Below are positions 50,890 through 59,344 of a stretch of 64,000 nucleotides of DNA, piece by piece. The stretch is from assembly GCF_013394655.1 (NCBI RefSeq), contig NZ_CP053351.1, positions 2,014,501 through 2,078,500 of the forward strand, given 5' to 3'. Position 1 is the stretch's first letter. Every line of letters begins with the position of its first letter. Both the position numbers and the translations under genes were made by a program. Under the pieces are notes generated by a model. It did no database searches and was not told the origin of the DNA. It saw only the letters and a list, made by a program, of their open reading frames with translations. This stretch comes from Winogradskyella schleiferi (lineage in GTDB: Bacteria; Bacteroidota; Bacteroidia; Flavobacteriales; Flavobacteriaceae).

Positions 50890-53868
50890 TTATTTTTTTA
50901 ATAATGCTTCTCTTAAAATCGTAATAGGATGCTTCGCTACTCTACCTGTTCCATCTTTAATCTGATGTCGGCAACTCGTTCCGTTTGCAGCAATAATTGT
51001 TTCATCTGATGCCTTTCTTACTGCTGGAAATAGGGTTTGTTCTCCAATTTGCATGCTTACTTCGTAATGTTCTTTTTCGTATCCAAAACTACCAGCCATG
51101 CCACAGCAACCACTTGGAATAATCGTGACCTTGTAGTTATCGGGTAAATTCAAAACATCAAAACTCGATTTCTGATTAGACATAGCCTTTTGATGACAAT
51201 GTCCATGGAATTTGATGATTTTCTTCTCTTTTGTGAATTGTTCTGAATTTATATTTCCCAATTTAATTTCTTGCTGAATAAATTCCTCTATTAAATAAGT
51301 GTGTTTTGCAATTTCTTTTACTGCCTCTTTATCGTCTGCCAATCGAACATATTCATCTTTAAAAGTTAATATCGCTGAAGGTTCGATACCGATTAAAGGT
51401 GTATGATTAGATATTATAGTTTTGAATATTGAAACGTTTTCATCAGCTACTTTTTTCGCATCTTCAAGTAGACCTTTAGAGATCATTGCGCGACCAGATT
51501 GTGAATGTGATATGATGTTTACTTTATAGTTTAAACGTGTTAGAAGTGTGATGGCATCAAGACCAATTTCCGACTCTAAATGATTTGTGAATTCATCATT
51601 AAACAAATATATTTCTTTTATTTGAATAAGGCTATATAAATGGTTTTTAGATTTTTCATATAAGTCATTTAAAGTTTTGATTGACAATAGAGGTAAACTA
51701 CGTTCTTTAGCAATTCCTCCTATAGATTTTATAATTGAACTGGTAAATCCATTAGAAAACATAAAATTTGTAAGTCTAGGAACTCGACTCGCAAAACCAT
51801 TTATACTATTATTAAAAGCAAATAATTTTGTCCTGAATGAAATACCATTAGCTTTTTGATATTGGTATTGAAATTCCGCTTTTAAACTTGCCACGTCCAC
51901 ACTACTTGGACATTCACTTGCACAAGCCTTACAGCTCAAGCATAAGTCGAAAACTTGTTTTAATTCTTTATGGTTGAATTTGTTTCCTTTGTCAGTCCCG
52001 ATAGCTGTCGGAATGGTCAAAAATTCACGTAAGGCATTTGCTCTCGCTCTTGTGGTATCTTTTTCATTCTTTGTAGCTCGGTAGCTTGGACACATTGTGC
52101 CACCAAATTCGGGTAATTTTCTACAATCACCAGAACCATTACACTTTTCGGCTTCACGCAAAATGCCTTCGGAACTCGAAAAATCCAGAATAGTTTCAAT
52201 TTTAGGTTCTATTCTATCAGCCTCATAACGCAGATTTTTATCCATCGGATAAGCATCTACTATTTTATGTGGATTAAAAATATTACTTGGGTCGAACGCG
52301 GATTTAATTTGTTTCAGAATTCGATAATTGTCATCACCAATCATCATTGGGATAAACTCTGCTCTTACAATACCGTCACCATGTTCACCAGACATTGAAC
52401 CATTGTATTTCTTTACTAATTGGGCAACTGCAGTCGTTATTTCCCTAAACAACTTAACGTCTTCAGATTGTTTTAAATCTAAAATGGGACGTAAATGTAG
52501 CTCTCCTGCTCCAGCGTGAGCATAATAAACCGCATTTTGGTTGTAGGAGGTCATCAATTCCGTAAACTCTGAAATGTAATGTTCTAAATCCTCAAGCGCA
52601 ACTGCTGTGTCTTCTATGCACGCTACCGCTTTTTTATCGCCAATGAGATTACCCAAAAGTCCTAGTCCAGCTTTTCTTAATTCTATGGCTTTATTAATAT
52701 CATCACCTTTTAAAACTGGATTTGCGTAACTCAGATTTAAGGTTTTTACGGTTGTCAAGAAGGCATCAATCTCAATTTGAAGTTCCGCCGTTGAATTGGC
52801 TTTAAGCTCACACATTAAAATCGCCACAGGATTCCCTTGTATAAATGCTCTGTTTTCTTGTTGTGTTTTGTTGTGTTTGGTCAAATTCAGAATGGAATCG
52901 TCCATCATTTCACAGGTATGCAAATTATGCTGCATAAGATGCAAAACTGACTTTAGGCAGGCTTCAATACTTTCAAAATGAAGCGCTATCATCGCACTTT
53001 CTGTTGGTGGCAAATCATCTAATTGCAAAGTGATTTCAGTAGTAAATGCCAAAGTTCCCTCGCTTCCTGATAAAAGCTGGCACATGTTGAAATCTGTACT
53101 TCGACTCACTTCGGCTTCGCTCAGTGACTCAGCGCTAGTGAACACGTCAGAATTTATCAATTCATCAATGGCATAGCCTGTATTTCTTCTGTGTATCGTT
53201 GGCTTTGGGAAATTTTCTTTTATTTGACGCTGTATATATTCAGGCTTTAAGGCTTTAAATAGGGTTTTATAAATTGTGCCTTCAAGTGATGATAACTTTG
53301 TTTTCGTCTGAAATTCTTCAATAGTTAAACTCGAAAATTCCACTTCACTTCCATCGCTCAAGATGGTTTTGAGACTTAAAACTTTATCACGAGTCACGCC
53401 ATATTGAATCGAGGTAGTTCCTGAAGAATTATTACCAACCATTCCACCAATCATACAACGGTTAGACGTTGATGTATTAGGTCCAAAAAATAAGCCAAAA
53501 GGTTTGAGGTAATTATTCAATTCATCCCTTACCACGCCAGGTTGAATGGTTACTGTTTTTTCCGTGTCGTTAACATCCAAAATTCGATTGAAATATTTAG
53601 ATACATCAACCACAATACCTTCTCCTACACATTGACCAGCTAAGGAGGTTCCTGCGGTTCTTGGTATCAACGAGGTGTTGTAAATCTTGGCAAAGTCAAT
53701 TAAATGCTTGATATCTTCAGTGCCCTTAGGCAAAGCAACAGCCAAGGGCAATTTTCTGTACACTGATGCATCTGTGGCGTATAATTTTCGCATCAAATCA
53801 TCAAAATGTAGCTCGCCTTTCAGTTTGTTTTTCAGGCTTTCGAGCTTCTTACTATCTACATTTTGCAT
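50890..53868 (-). CDS. FAD-binding and (4Fe-4S) oxidoreductase, D-lactate/glycolate dehydrogenase-like (GlcD-GlcF fusion)
   Basis: The 992-residue protein fuses a VAO-type FAD domain (about 30-290: IPRTAGTSLAGQCVGEGIVVDVS, PGVVRDELNNYLKPFGLFFGPN, GGMVGNNSSGTTS), its C-terminal cap (MSGEHGDGIVRAEF, about 480), a ferredoxin-like part (CNGSGDCRKLPEFGGTMCP and CLSCKACASECP, about 575-650) and two CCG domains (HGHCHQKA, IPSGCCGMAGSFG). It should oxidise a 2-hydroxy acid such as D-lactate and feed electrons to quinone, like YdiJ/Dld-II proteins. Residues about 243-258 and 619-625 are encoded by short palindromic elements and look like insertions compared with what I expect of the family. Single gene. 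Confidence 0.9.
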   Translation of the reverse strand: MQNVDSKKLESLKNKLKGELHFDDLMRKLYATDASVYRKLPLAVALPKGTEDIKHLIDFAKIYNTSLIPRTAGTSLAGQCVGEGIVVDVSKYFNRILDVNDTEKTVTIQPGVVRDELNNYLKPFGLFFGPNTSTSNRCMIGGMVGNNSSGTTSIQYGVTRDKVLSLKTILSDGSEVEFSSLTIEEFQTKTKLSSLEGTIYKTLFKALKPEYIQRQIKENFPKPTIHRRNTGYAIDELINSDVFTSAESLSEAEVSRSTDFNMCQLLSGSEGTLAFTTEITLQLDDLPPTESAMIALHFESIEACLKSVLHLMQHNLHTCEMMDDSILNLTKHNKTQQENRAFIQGNPVAILMCELKANSTAELQIEIDAFLTTVKTLNLSYANPVLKGDDINKAIELRKAGLGLLGNLIGDKKAVACIEDTAVALEDLEHYISEFTELMTSYNQNAVYYAHAGAGELHLRPILDLKQSEDVKLFREITTAVAQLVKKYNGSMSGEHGDGIVRAEFIPMMIGDDNYRILKQIKSAFDPSNIFNPHKIVDAYPMDKNLRYEADRIEPKIETILDFSSSEGILREAEKCNGSGDCRKLPEFGGTMCPSYRATKNEKDTTRARANALREFLTIPTAIGTDKGNKFNHKELKQVFDLCLSCKACASECPSSVDVASLKAEFQYQYQKANGISFRTKLFAFNNSINGFASRVPRLTNFMFSNGFTSSIIKSIGGIAKERSLPLLSIKTLNDLYEKSKNHLYSLIQIKEIYLFNDEFTNHLESEIGLDAITLLTRLNYKVNIISHSQSGRAMISKGLLEDAKKVADENVSIFKTIISNHTPLIGIEPSAILTFKDEYVRLADDKEAVKEIAKHTYLIEEFIQQEIKLGNINSEQFTKEKKIIKFHGHCHQKAMSNQKSSFDVLNLPDNYKVTIIPSGCCGMAGSFGYEKEHYEVSMQIGEQTLFPAVRKASDETIIAANGTSCRHQIKDGTGRVAKHPITILREALLKK
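51996..52012. repeat. Intragenic palindromic element 1 in the FAD oxidase gene
   Basis: CCGATAG followed directly by CTGTCGG forms a palindrome with one G-U pair. It resembles the flavobacterial CCCGATAGCTATCGGG-type dispersed repeat and encodes IPTAIGT in frame between two conserved blocks. Confidence 0.55.
53097..53142. repeat. Intragenic palindromic element 2 in the FAD oxidase gene
   Basis: GACTCACT (53103-53110) pairs with AGTGACTC (53123-53130) with one mismatch, around a loop rich in TTCG/CTTCG. The string (ACTTCG..CTTCGCTCAGTG) is of the 'ttcgact..cgctcagtg' class of dispersed repeats in flavobacteria. In the minus frame it encodes SAESLSEAEVSRS without a stop. Confidence 0.6.
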
Positions 53869-53939
53869 AAGGGTTAAAAATTGACTTAAAAACGTTATAA
53901 TTTTATCTTAAAATTAAAGTTAACTATTCAATATACTCA

Positions 53940-53947
53940 TAACTTTG
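53940..53947 (+). promoter_or_regulatory. Putative -7 box for the small outer-membrane protein gene
   Basis: TAACTTTG matches TAnnTTTG, 61 bases before the ATG at 54009. The -33 region has only a weak match, so the call is partial. Confidence 0.4.
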
Positions 53948-54008
53948 ACGGGACATTGTAAAGCAATTTTAAGATTGCTAAAACTAACAATTAAAACTCA
54001 ATTTTATT

Positions 54009-54512
54009 ATGAAGAAATTATTTTTATTAAGTGCAATACTCTTTGGATCTATAACAGTTTCTAACGCACAAGACATTTCAAAAAATGCGATTGGCTTGCG
54101 AATTGGTGATAGTGATGGTTTTGGGACAGAGGTATCCTACCAACGTGCTCTAGGAGACAATAATAGACTGGAATTGGATTTAGGATGGAGAAGTGGAAGA
54201 AATTATAATGGTTTCAAATTAGCTGGACTTTACCAATGGGTATGGAATATTGATGGCGGTTTTAATTGGTATGCTGGAGCTGGTGGAGGGCTTGGGTCTT
54301 ACAGTTTCGACAATTACTACTTTGATAATAACGGTAACAATAATAAAGATTATAACGAAACTTTTGTGTTTTTAGCAGGTGATATTGGTATTGAATATAA
54401 TTTTGATTTTCCACTTTTATTATCATTGGATTTTAGACCAGAATTTGGTTTTGGTGATGTTAGAGATGATCTGGATTTTGATATTGGTTTAGGCGTGAGA
54501 TATCAATTCTGA
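54009..54512 (+). CDS. Small outer-membrane beta-barrel protein
   Basis: The 167-residue protein has a signal peptide (LFLLSAILFGSITVSNA, cleaved before QDISK) and alternating-strand segments of an 8-stranded OmpX/OprF-like barrel: NAIGLRIGDSDGFGTEVSYQRAL, RLELDLGWRSG, GLYQWVWNI, NWYAGAGGGLGSYSF, and a final strand ending in Phe (GLGVRYQF), as required for barrel assembly. A glycine/asparagine loop (NNGNNNKDYN) should face outward. Function beyond a structural or stress role is unknown. It is a single gene with promoter and terminator. Confidence 0.87.
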   Translation: MKKLFLLSAILFGSITVSNAQDISKNAIGLRIGDSDGFGTEVSYQRALGDNNRLELDLGWRSGRNYNGFKLAGLYQWVWNIDGGFNWYAGAGGGLGSYSFDNYYFDNNGNNNKDYNETFVFLAGDIGIEYNFDFPLLLSLDFRPEFGFGDVRDDLDFDIGLGVRYQF

Positions 54513-54536
54513 TTTGAACACTATAATACATATAAT

Positions 54537-54567
54537 AACCACTTTGAAAAATCAAGGTGGTTTTTTT
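54537..54567 (+). terminator. Rho-independent terminator after the outer-membrane protein gene
   Basis: AACCACTTTG pairs with CAAGGTGGTT (one G-U) around a six-base loop and is followed by T-run. It lies 24 bases past the stop and 18 bases before the next start. Confidence 0.85.
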
Positions 54568-54584
54568 GATACTTTGAATAGACT

Positions 54585-56306
54585 ATGAAAACACTAGCAA
54601 TAATTGGCTTTGGACCTAGAGGTTTGTACGCTTTAGAGAACCTTTTAATTGATTTATCAAAATCAAATAGAACGGTTGAAATAGTTGTTTTTGAAGCTTC
54701 AGAAACGCTTGGTGCTGGCCATGTATGGAAAGAAGAACAACCAGATTCTAACTGGATTAACATTACGGAACGTGCGCTTAGTGGTATTGAAAAGAGACCC
54801 AAAATAAAGTACGGGAATATAATTGTTAAAGGATTTCCATCTTATCACCAGTGGTGCAATTTTTCATTACAACCTTCAGAAAATGATACATTTCCTTCAA
54901 GGAATAAACTTGGTCGATATCTCAATGAGCGTTATGATTCCATTGAAAAATCCTTAGGAATATTAAACACTTTTAAGATTATTAGTGTGGAAGTGCAATC
55001 CATAGACTACAACGACAATGGTAAAGTCATCGTTCGCACTAATACTGAATCTTGGGTTTGCGATGATGTACTTCTCACTATTGGCCACCAACCCACGGAA
55101 CTTTCAGAACAAATGAAAACATGGAAATCATATGCTAAATCGAAAACTAATGTATCAGTTTTTGAAAATCCGTATCCAGTTTCAAATTTGAATGTTGTAA
55201 AAAACACAACTGATATCACTATGGGTATTAGAGGTTTTGGCCTTGGAATGATTGACGTGATGCGTTATCTTGTTATCAATAACTTCGGGAATTTTAAGGT
55301 TGTGGATAATGCCACTTTAAAGACGGTTTATTATAAAGTAAAAAAACAGCACTTAACACTTATCCCTTTTTCTTTGGATGGCCTACCATTGGTACCAAAA
55401 CCTCTAAATGAAATCATAGACAACTGGTACAAACCTACCAATAAAGAATTGGGATTTTTTAAAGCTGAAATTGAAGCCGTTGCACAAACCGAAAAAGAAG
55501 TTCATACTATCGACTTTTTAACCAAACCTATGGCCACAATTGCATCGCGCATATTTCTTGATTTAAAGGAAAAAGCATTTGCTCACAAGTTTTCCGCTAT
55601 AGAACTCGAAGCAATAGTTACTAATTGGCTAAAAAATGATGATTTTCAACATGAATTACTTCAGGATGAAAATATCCCAATTGACAAGCTTATTCAAACC
55701 TATATTGATATGGCGTTGGGAGAAATTCCTGTCTCATTGGATTTTTGTATTGGACAAGTATGGCGCCATTGCCAACCGACATTATATGCCGCTTTTTCGC
55801 ATGCGAAATCGAATAGTAAAACTATTAAAAAGGTTATCGATTTAGATGAACGCAGTAAGCGATATTCATATGGTCCACCAATTGAAAGTATGCAGCAAGT
55901 TTTAGCTTTGGTAGATGCCAATGTTCTAAACCTAGATTTTGTGAATGATCCTCATATCGAATTAGAGTCCGATGGATGGCTATTGACAAACGCAGAAAAC
56001 AAAATTGTGCGCTGTTCAGTAATGATTAATAGTATTTTGGACGCTCCAAAATTATTAGAAATAAACACGGACTTAGTAAAAAGCTTACTTCAAAATGATT
56101 TAATTCAACCCATACATTCAGAATTGGGCATAGAAACTTCCGAGGATGGTTATGTGATTACACCAAATGATCAACCTAATGTACCGATTGCTGTTTTAGG
56201 ACGATTGGCAAAAGGAAGTGTGATTGGTGTTGACGCCATTTTAGAGTGTTTTGGACCGCGTATTGAAGATTGGGCAACCGCTTATGTTGCTAAACTGGAA
56301 GATTAA
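54585..56306 (+). CDS. FAD/NAD(P)-binding protein (PF13454-type)
   Basis: The 573-residue protein begins with a dinucleotide-binding fold (TLAIIGFGPRGLYALENLL, GxGxxG-like, residues 3-20) and the family block LGAGHVWKEEQPDSNWIN (about 45-62). A second block DDVLLTIGHQPTE (about 160) and MGIRGFGLGMIDVMRYL (about 210) complete the FAD/NAD(P) pattern. It is likely a flavin-dependent oxidoreductase or monooxygenase; the substrate is unknown. Related proteins are sometimes encoded near siderophore or amino-acid modification genes, but no such gene is here. Its stop overlaps the stop of the convergent TIGR03915 gene. Confidence 0.82.
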   Translation: MKTLAIIGFGPRGLYALENLLIDLSKSNRTVEIVVFEASETLGAGHVWKEEQPDSNWINITERALSGIEKRPKIKYGNIIVKGFPSYHQWCNFSLQPSENDTFPSRNKLGRYLNERYDSIEKSLGILNTFKIISVEVQSIDYNDNGKVIVRTNTESWVCDDVLLTIGHQPTELSEQMKTWKSYAKSKTNVSVFENPYPVSNLNVVKNTTDITMGIRGFGLGMIDVMRYLVINNFGNFKVVDNATLKTVYYKVKKQHLTLIPFSLDGLPLVPKPLNEIIDNWYKPTNKELGFFKAEIEAVAQTEKEVHTIDFLTKPMATIASRIFLDLKEKAFAHKFSAIELEAIVTNWLKNDDFQHELLQDENIPIDKLIQTYIDMALGEIPVSLDFCIGQVWRHCQPTLYAAFSHAKSNSKTIKKVIDLDERSKRYSYGPPIESMQQVLALVDANVLNLDFVNDPHIELESDGWLLTNAENKIVRCSVMINSILDAPKLLEINTDLVKSLLQNDLIQPIHSELGIETSEDGYVITPNDQPNVPIAVLGRLAKGSVIGVDAILECFGPRIEDWATAYVAKLED

Positions 56307-57076
56307 TTCGGTTGTTTTTCACTCAAATATTTCCAATAGCGTTTGGGTACATGCCTGACATGAAGTTTCATGTTTTTTCGGGATGCGATATTGGTAGCTT
56401 TAAAATAATCTTGCCATAGTTTTTGAAATTCGAATTCTTGGGTGGAGAAAAATTCGTCATCTGTTTTTGTAAAATCGAAATTTGCAGGAAAATCCATATT
56501 CACGATTTCGACGGTTTCTAAATCATAATACAAACCGTAGCCTCGTCGAATATCATAAATGACCCATTTTTGGTCTGCGTAACGTCTTTTAAAGTGCTTT
56601 TCAATTAAGGGAAGCACATTAAAATCTGGTTCTATATTGGCGAAGTATATATCATCTTTAGTTAAACGAAACCTTACAAAGGCTTCCATTCTGTGTTTTT
56701 CCCGTCCTACGGATTTGGCAATTTGGGCTATTTTTAAAACTGAAGGATGCGCATAATCTTTATCAACTGGTGTTACTTTAGATAACGCATATCTTATATA
56801 ATCCAACAATAACGCCTCTACTCCACTTTGCTCGCTCAAAAATGCATAATATAATTGATAACTACCTCGAGAAGATAATTTCGATTTTATGCCTTTCCAA
56901 ACCCGATTTGCTTTACCTTCATCTGTAATGATTCTTTCAACCTCAGAGAATAAACCTTGCTGCACCACAAATTCATTTTGAATGCTAGCGGATTTTAATT
57001 TATGTTCAAATACATAAAAAATAGCCGACAAAAAGCCATCGAACGTACCATCATAAATCAAGTTTTTATTTTTCAT
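56303..57076 (-). CDS. Putative DNA metabolism protein, TIGR03915 family
   Basis: The 257-residue protein matches the partner family of the radical-SAM protein encoded just upstream: start NLIYDGTFDGFLSAIFYVFE, AFVRFRLTKDDIYFANIEPDFNVLPLIEKHFKRRYADQKWVIYD, and the tail LWQDYFKATNIASRKNMKLHVRHVPKRYWKYL. In many bacteria the two genes are adjacent, and the pair is thought to repair or modify DNA bases; the reaction is not established. It starts 3 bases after the radical-SAM stop. The C-terminal part is the uracil-DNA-glycosylase-like associated segment in longer relatives. Confidence 0.85.
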   Translation of the reverse strand: MKNKNLIYDGTFDGFLSAIFYVFEHKLKSASIQNEFVVQQGLFSEVERIITDEGKANRVWKGIKSKLSSRGSYQLYYAFLSEQSGVEALLLDYIRYALSKVTPVDKDYAHPSVLKIAQIAKSVGREKHRMEAFVRFRLTKDDIYFANIEPDFNVLPLIEKHFKRRYADQKWVIYDIRRGYGLYYDLETVEIVNMDFPANFDFTKTDDEFFSTQEFEFQKLWQDYFKATNIASRKNMKLHVRHVPKRYWKYLSEKQPN

Positions 57077-57079
57077 TCT

Positions 57080-58342
57080 TTATCCAAATAAATTCAATTG
57101 ATTACTTAAACTTTTCTGGTATTTACTTGTTGAGTTTTGAAGAATCAACCCTTTTATTTTTTCCGAAGTTAAATCCCGTTTTTCAAACTGATGGCTATCG
57201 CAAACCATAAAATATTGTGCTCTATTAAGTGCTACTCCGATTTTTTTGAGGTGTTCCCAATTCAGTTTTCTAAAACGTCTGGCATTCAAAATTTTATAAA
57301 CAGATTTCATACCCAATCCTGGAATTCTGGCTAGCATACGTTTGTCCGCTGTATTGACATCAACGGGAAATTCATGCAAATTCCGCAAGGCCCAACCCAA
57401 TTTTGGATCGACTTCCAAATCTAAATGTTGATGTTGCTCGTTTAAAATTTCGCTCACATCGAAGCCGTAAAAACGCATCAACCAATCGGTTTGGTATAAA
57501 CGATTTTCGCGAAGCATTGGCACAGCACTTCCAATTTGCGGTAAGCGATTATCATAACTAATAGGCACATAACCAGAGTAATACACACGTTTCAAATTAT
57601 AGGTTTTGTAGAAAAAATTAGAGGTTTGCATAATTTGAAAATCATTTTCGCCACTTGCACCAATAATCATTTGTGTACTTTGACCAGCAGGTGCAAATTT
57701 AGGCGTGCTTTTTAAGATTTTCTTTTCGGCCTTATATTGAATGATTTCATTTTTAACTTTAACCATCGGTTTAATAAAGTCTTCCCGTTTTTTATCTGGA
57801 GCCAGTTTTTTTAGCCCAGCTTCTGTTGGAATTTCAATATTTACACTTAATCGGTCTGCGTAGAGTCCGGCTTCACGCATCAATTCATCGGAAGCTCCAG
57901 GAATGGATTTGAGATGGATATAACCATTGAAGTTTTCCTCTAAACGTAATTTTTTAGCCACGGCAACCAAACGTTCCATGGTAAAGTCGGCACTCTTAAA
58001 AATCCCAGAACTGAGAAAAAGACCTTCTATATAATTTCTACGGTAAAAATTGATGGTTAAATCCACCACTTCCTGAACTTTAAAAGCAGCACGTTTTATA
58101 TCATTGCTTTTTCGGGTGACACAATAAGCGCAATCGAAAATACAATGATTGGTCAATAAAATTTTAAGTAAGGACACACAGCGACCGTCTTCAGTATAAG
58201 AATGGCAAATCCCCATACCTGAGGCATCTCCTAATCCTTTATTGGTGTTTGATCGTTTACTTCCGCTTGACGAACACGATACGTCATACTTTGCAGCATC
58301 TGCAAGTATTTTTAATTTTTCTTGGGTACGTTGAAATGACAA
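57080..58342 (-). CDS. Putative DNA modification/repair radical SAM protein, TIGR03916 family
   Basis: The 420-residue protein has the radical SAM cluster motif CIFDCAYC (Cys67, Cys71, Cys74) that binds a 4Fe-4S cluster and SAM. An early conserved stretch is SCSSSGSKR (about 22-30) and GMGICHSYTEDGRCVSLLKILLTN. The C-terminal region (DVNTADKRMLARIPGLGMKSVYKILNARR, about 330-360) is a helix-hairpin-helix DNA-binding motif. Together with the next gene it forms a known two-gene DNA repair or modification set of unresolved chemistry. A minus-strand TATTTTTG box (58381-58388) may be its -7 element. Confidence 0.9.
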   Translation of the reverse strand: MSFQRTQEKLKILADAAKYDVSCSSSGSKRSNTNKGLGDASGMGICHSYTEDGRCVSLLKILLTNHCIFDCAYCVTRKSNDIKRAAFKVQEVVDLTINFYRRNYIEGLFLSSGIFKSADFTMERLVAVAKKLRLEENFNGYIHLKSIPGASDELMREAGLYADRLSVNIEIPTEAGLKKLAPDKKREDFIKPMVKVKNEIIQYKAEKKILKSTPKFAPAGQSTQMIIGASGENDFQIMQTSNFFYKTYNLKRVYYSGYVPISYDNRLPQIGSAVPMLRENRLYQTDWLMRFYGFDVSEILNEQHQHLDLEVDPKLGWALRNLHEFPVDVNTADKRMLARIPGLGMKSVYKILNARRFRKLNWEHLKKIGVALNRAQYFMVCDSHQFEKRDLTSEKIKGLILQNSTSKYQKSLSNQLNLFG

Positions 58343-58538
58343 CTAATTTTCCTCCTTTTTGTTTATGATATTTATTGGAACAAAAATACTATATATAATA
58401 GTTTTATACTGCTACCATTTGTAGCGAATCGGAAATTTATAAAATGATATTGATTCGAATTATCCATCAACTAAATGGGTCAACATTTTTACCAAACCCT
58501 TTAAGGAAAACAAAGCATTACACTTACATTTCATAATT

Positions 58539-59135
58539 ATGAAACATTTCATAGTCCTAACTTTACTAATTACATTCCAAAATATGAGTGCACAGCACAA
58601 GATTCCTGAAGACATTAAAACCAACGTAAAAACGGCTATGTCTTACTATCCTCAACTCGATAGTACTAAAATTGAATTTCGGTTTAAAAAAAATATCAAA
58701 AAATCAACGATGCAAGCGAGACCTACTTTTGGGAGTTTTTTCAGAAGTAGAAAAAATAGAAATTATGTAATTTTAATAAGTGAAAAATTTAAGATTGCCG
58801 ATAAGGAATTTTCTACACGACAGATTCCTGATGATATTTTTATAGGATGGATTGGTCACGAATTGGGACATATTATGGATTATCAACACCGAAGTAAATT
58901 AAATCTTATTTGGTTTGGTATTAAGTATGTACTTTCTGAAAATTCAATTGTTGAAGCTGAGCGCTGTGCGGATAGTTTTGCGGTTGCGCATGGTATGGAA
59001 GATTATATCCTAAAAACGAAGGATTTTATTCTGAACCATGCCGAAATCACGCAATCTTATAAAAATAGGATCCAAAAGTATTACCTGTCTCCAGAAGAGA
59101 TTATGGAATTGGTGGATCATCGTGATGCGAATTAG
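58539..59135 (+). CDS. Secreted HExxH zinc metallopeptidase-like protein
   Basis: The 198-residue protein has a signal peptide (FIVLTLLITFQNMSA, cleaved before QHKIP). The zinc motif HELGH (107-111) lies in WIGHELGHIMDYQHRSK. A second acidic cluster, EAERCAD (139-145), has the E...D spacing of gluzincin third ligands. This gives a small M48- or minigluzincin-like peptidase in the periplasm. I cannot name a family. The body carries a Lys/Arg-rich loop (FRSRKNRN). The gene stands alone. Confidence 0.75.
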   Translation: MKHFIVLTLLITFQNMSAQHKIPEDIKTNVKTAMSYYPQLDSTKIEFRFKKNIKKSTMQARPTFGSFFRSRKNRNYVILISEKFKIADKEFSTRQIPDDIFIGWIGHELGHIMDYQHRSKLNLIWFGIKYVLSENSIVEAERCADSFAVAHGMEDYILKTKDFILNHAEITQSYKNRIQKYYLSPEEIMELVDHRDAN

Positions 59136-59274
59136 AAATTAAATTATAGGATAAGTCTCTTCTCCGATTTAAATGTCTTAAAATCATTTTAAAATCAATT
59201 CTTCATATTGATTATAAAAAGTCTTTTAATGGACAAAAAAAGCGCGAAACAGGTAAATTCAAAGTTTGACCTTT

Positions 59275-59323
59275 GTTAATAAAGACTTCCCAATCCGTAA
59301 AATTTATCCTTACCCATAACACG
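59275..59323 (-). pseudogene. Decayed tandem copy of the GH3 gene's 3' end
   Basis: On the minus strand this 49-base segment aligns with the last coding bases of the GH3 gene (59354-59401) at about 80% identity with one inserted base. Ignoring that base it reads RVMGKDKFTDWEVFIN, versus RVMGEDKFADWEAFVN in the gene. The copies are 79 bases apart. It is a relic of a duplication or of a second GH3 gene that was otherwise lost. Confidence 0.7.
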
Positions 59324-59344
59324 CTATTAATCAATTATTTGTTT

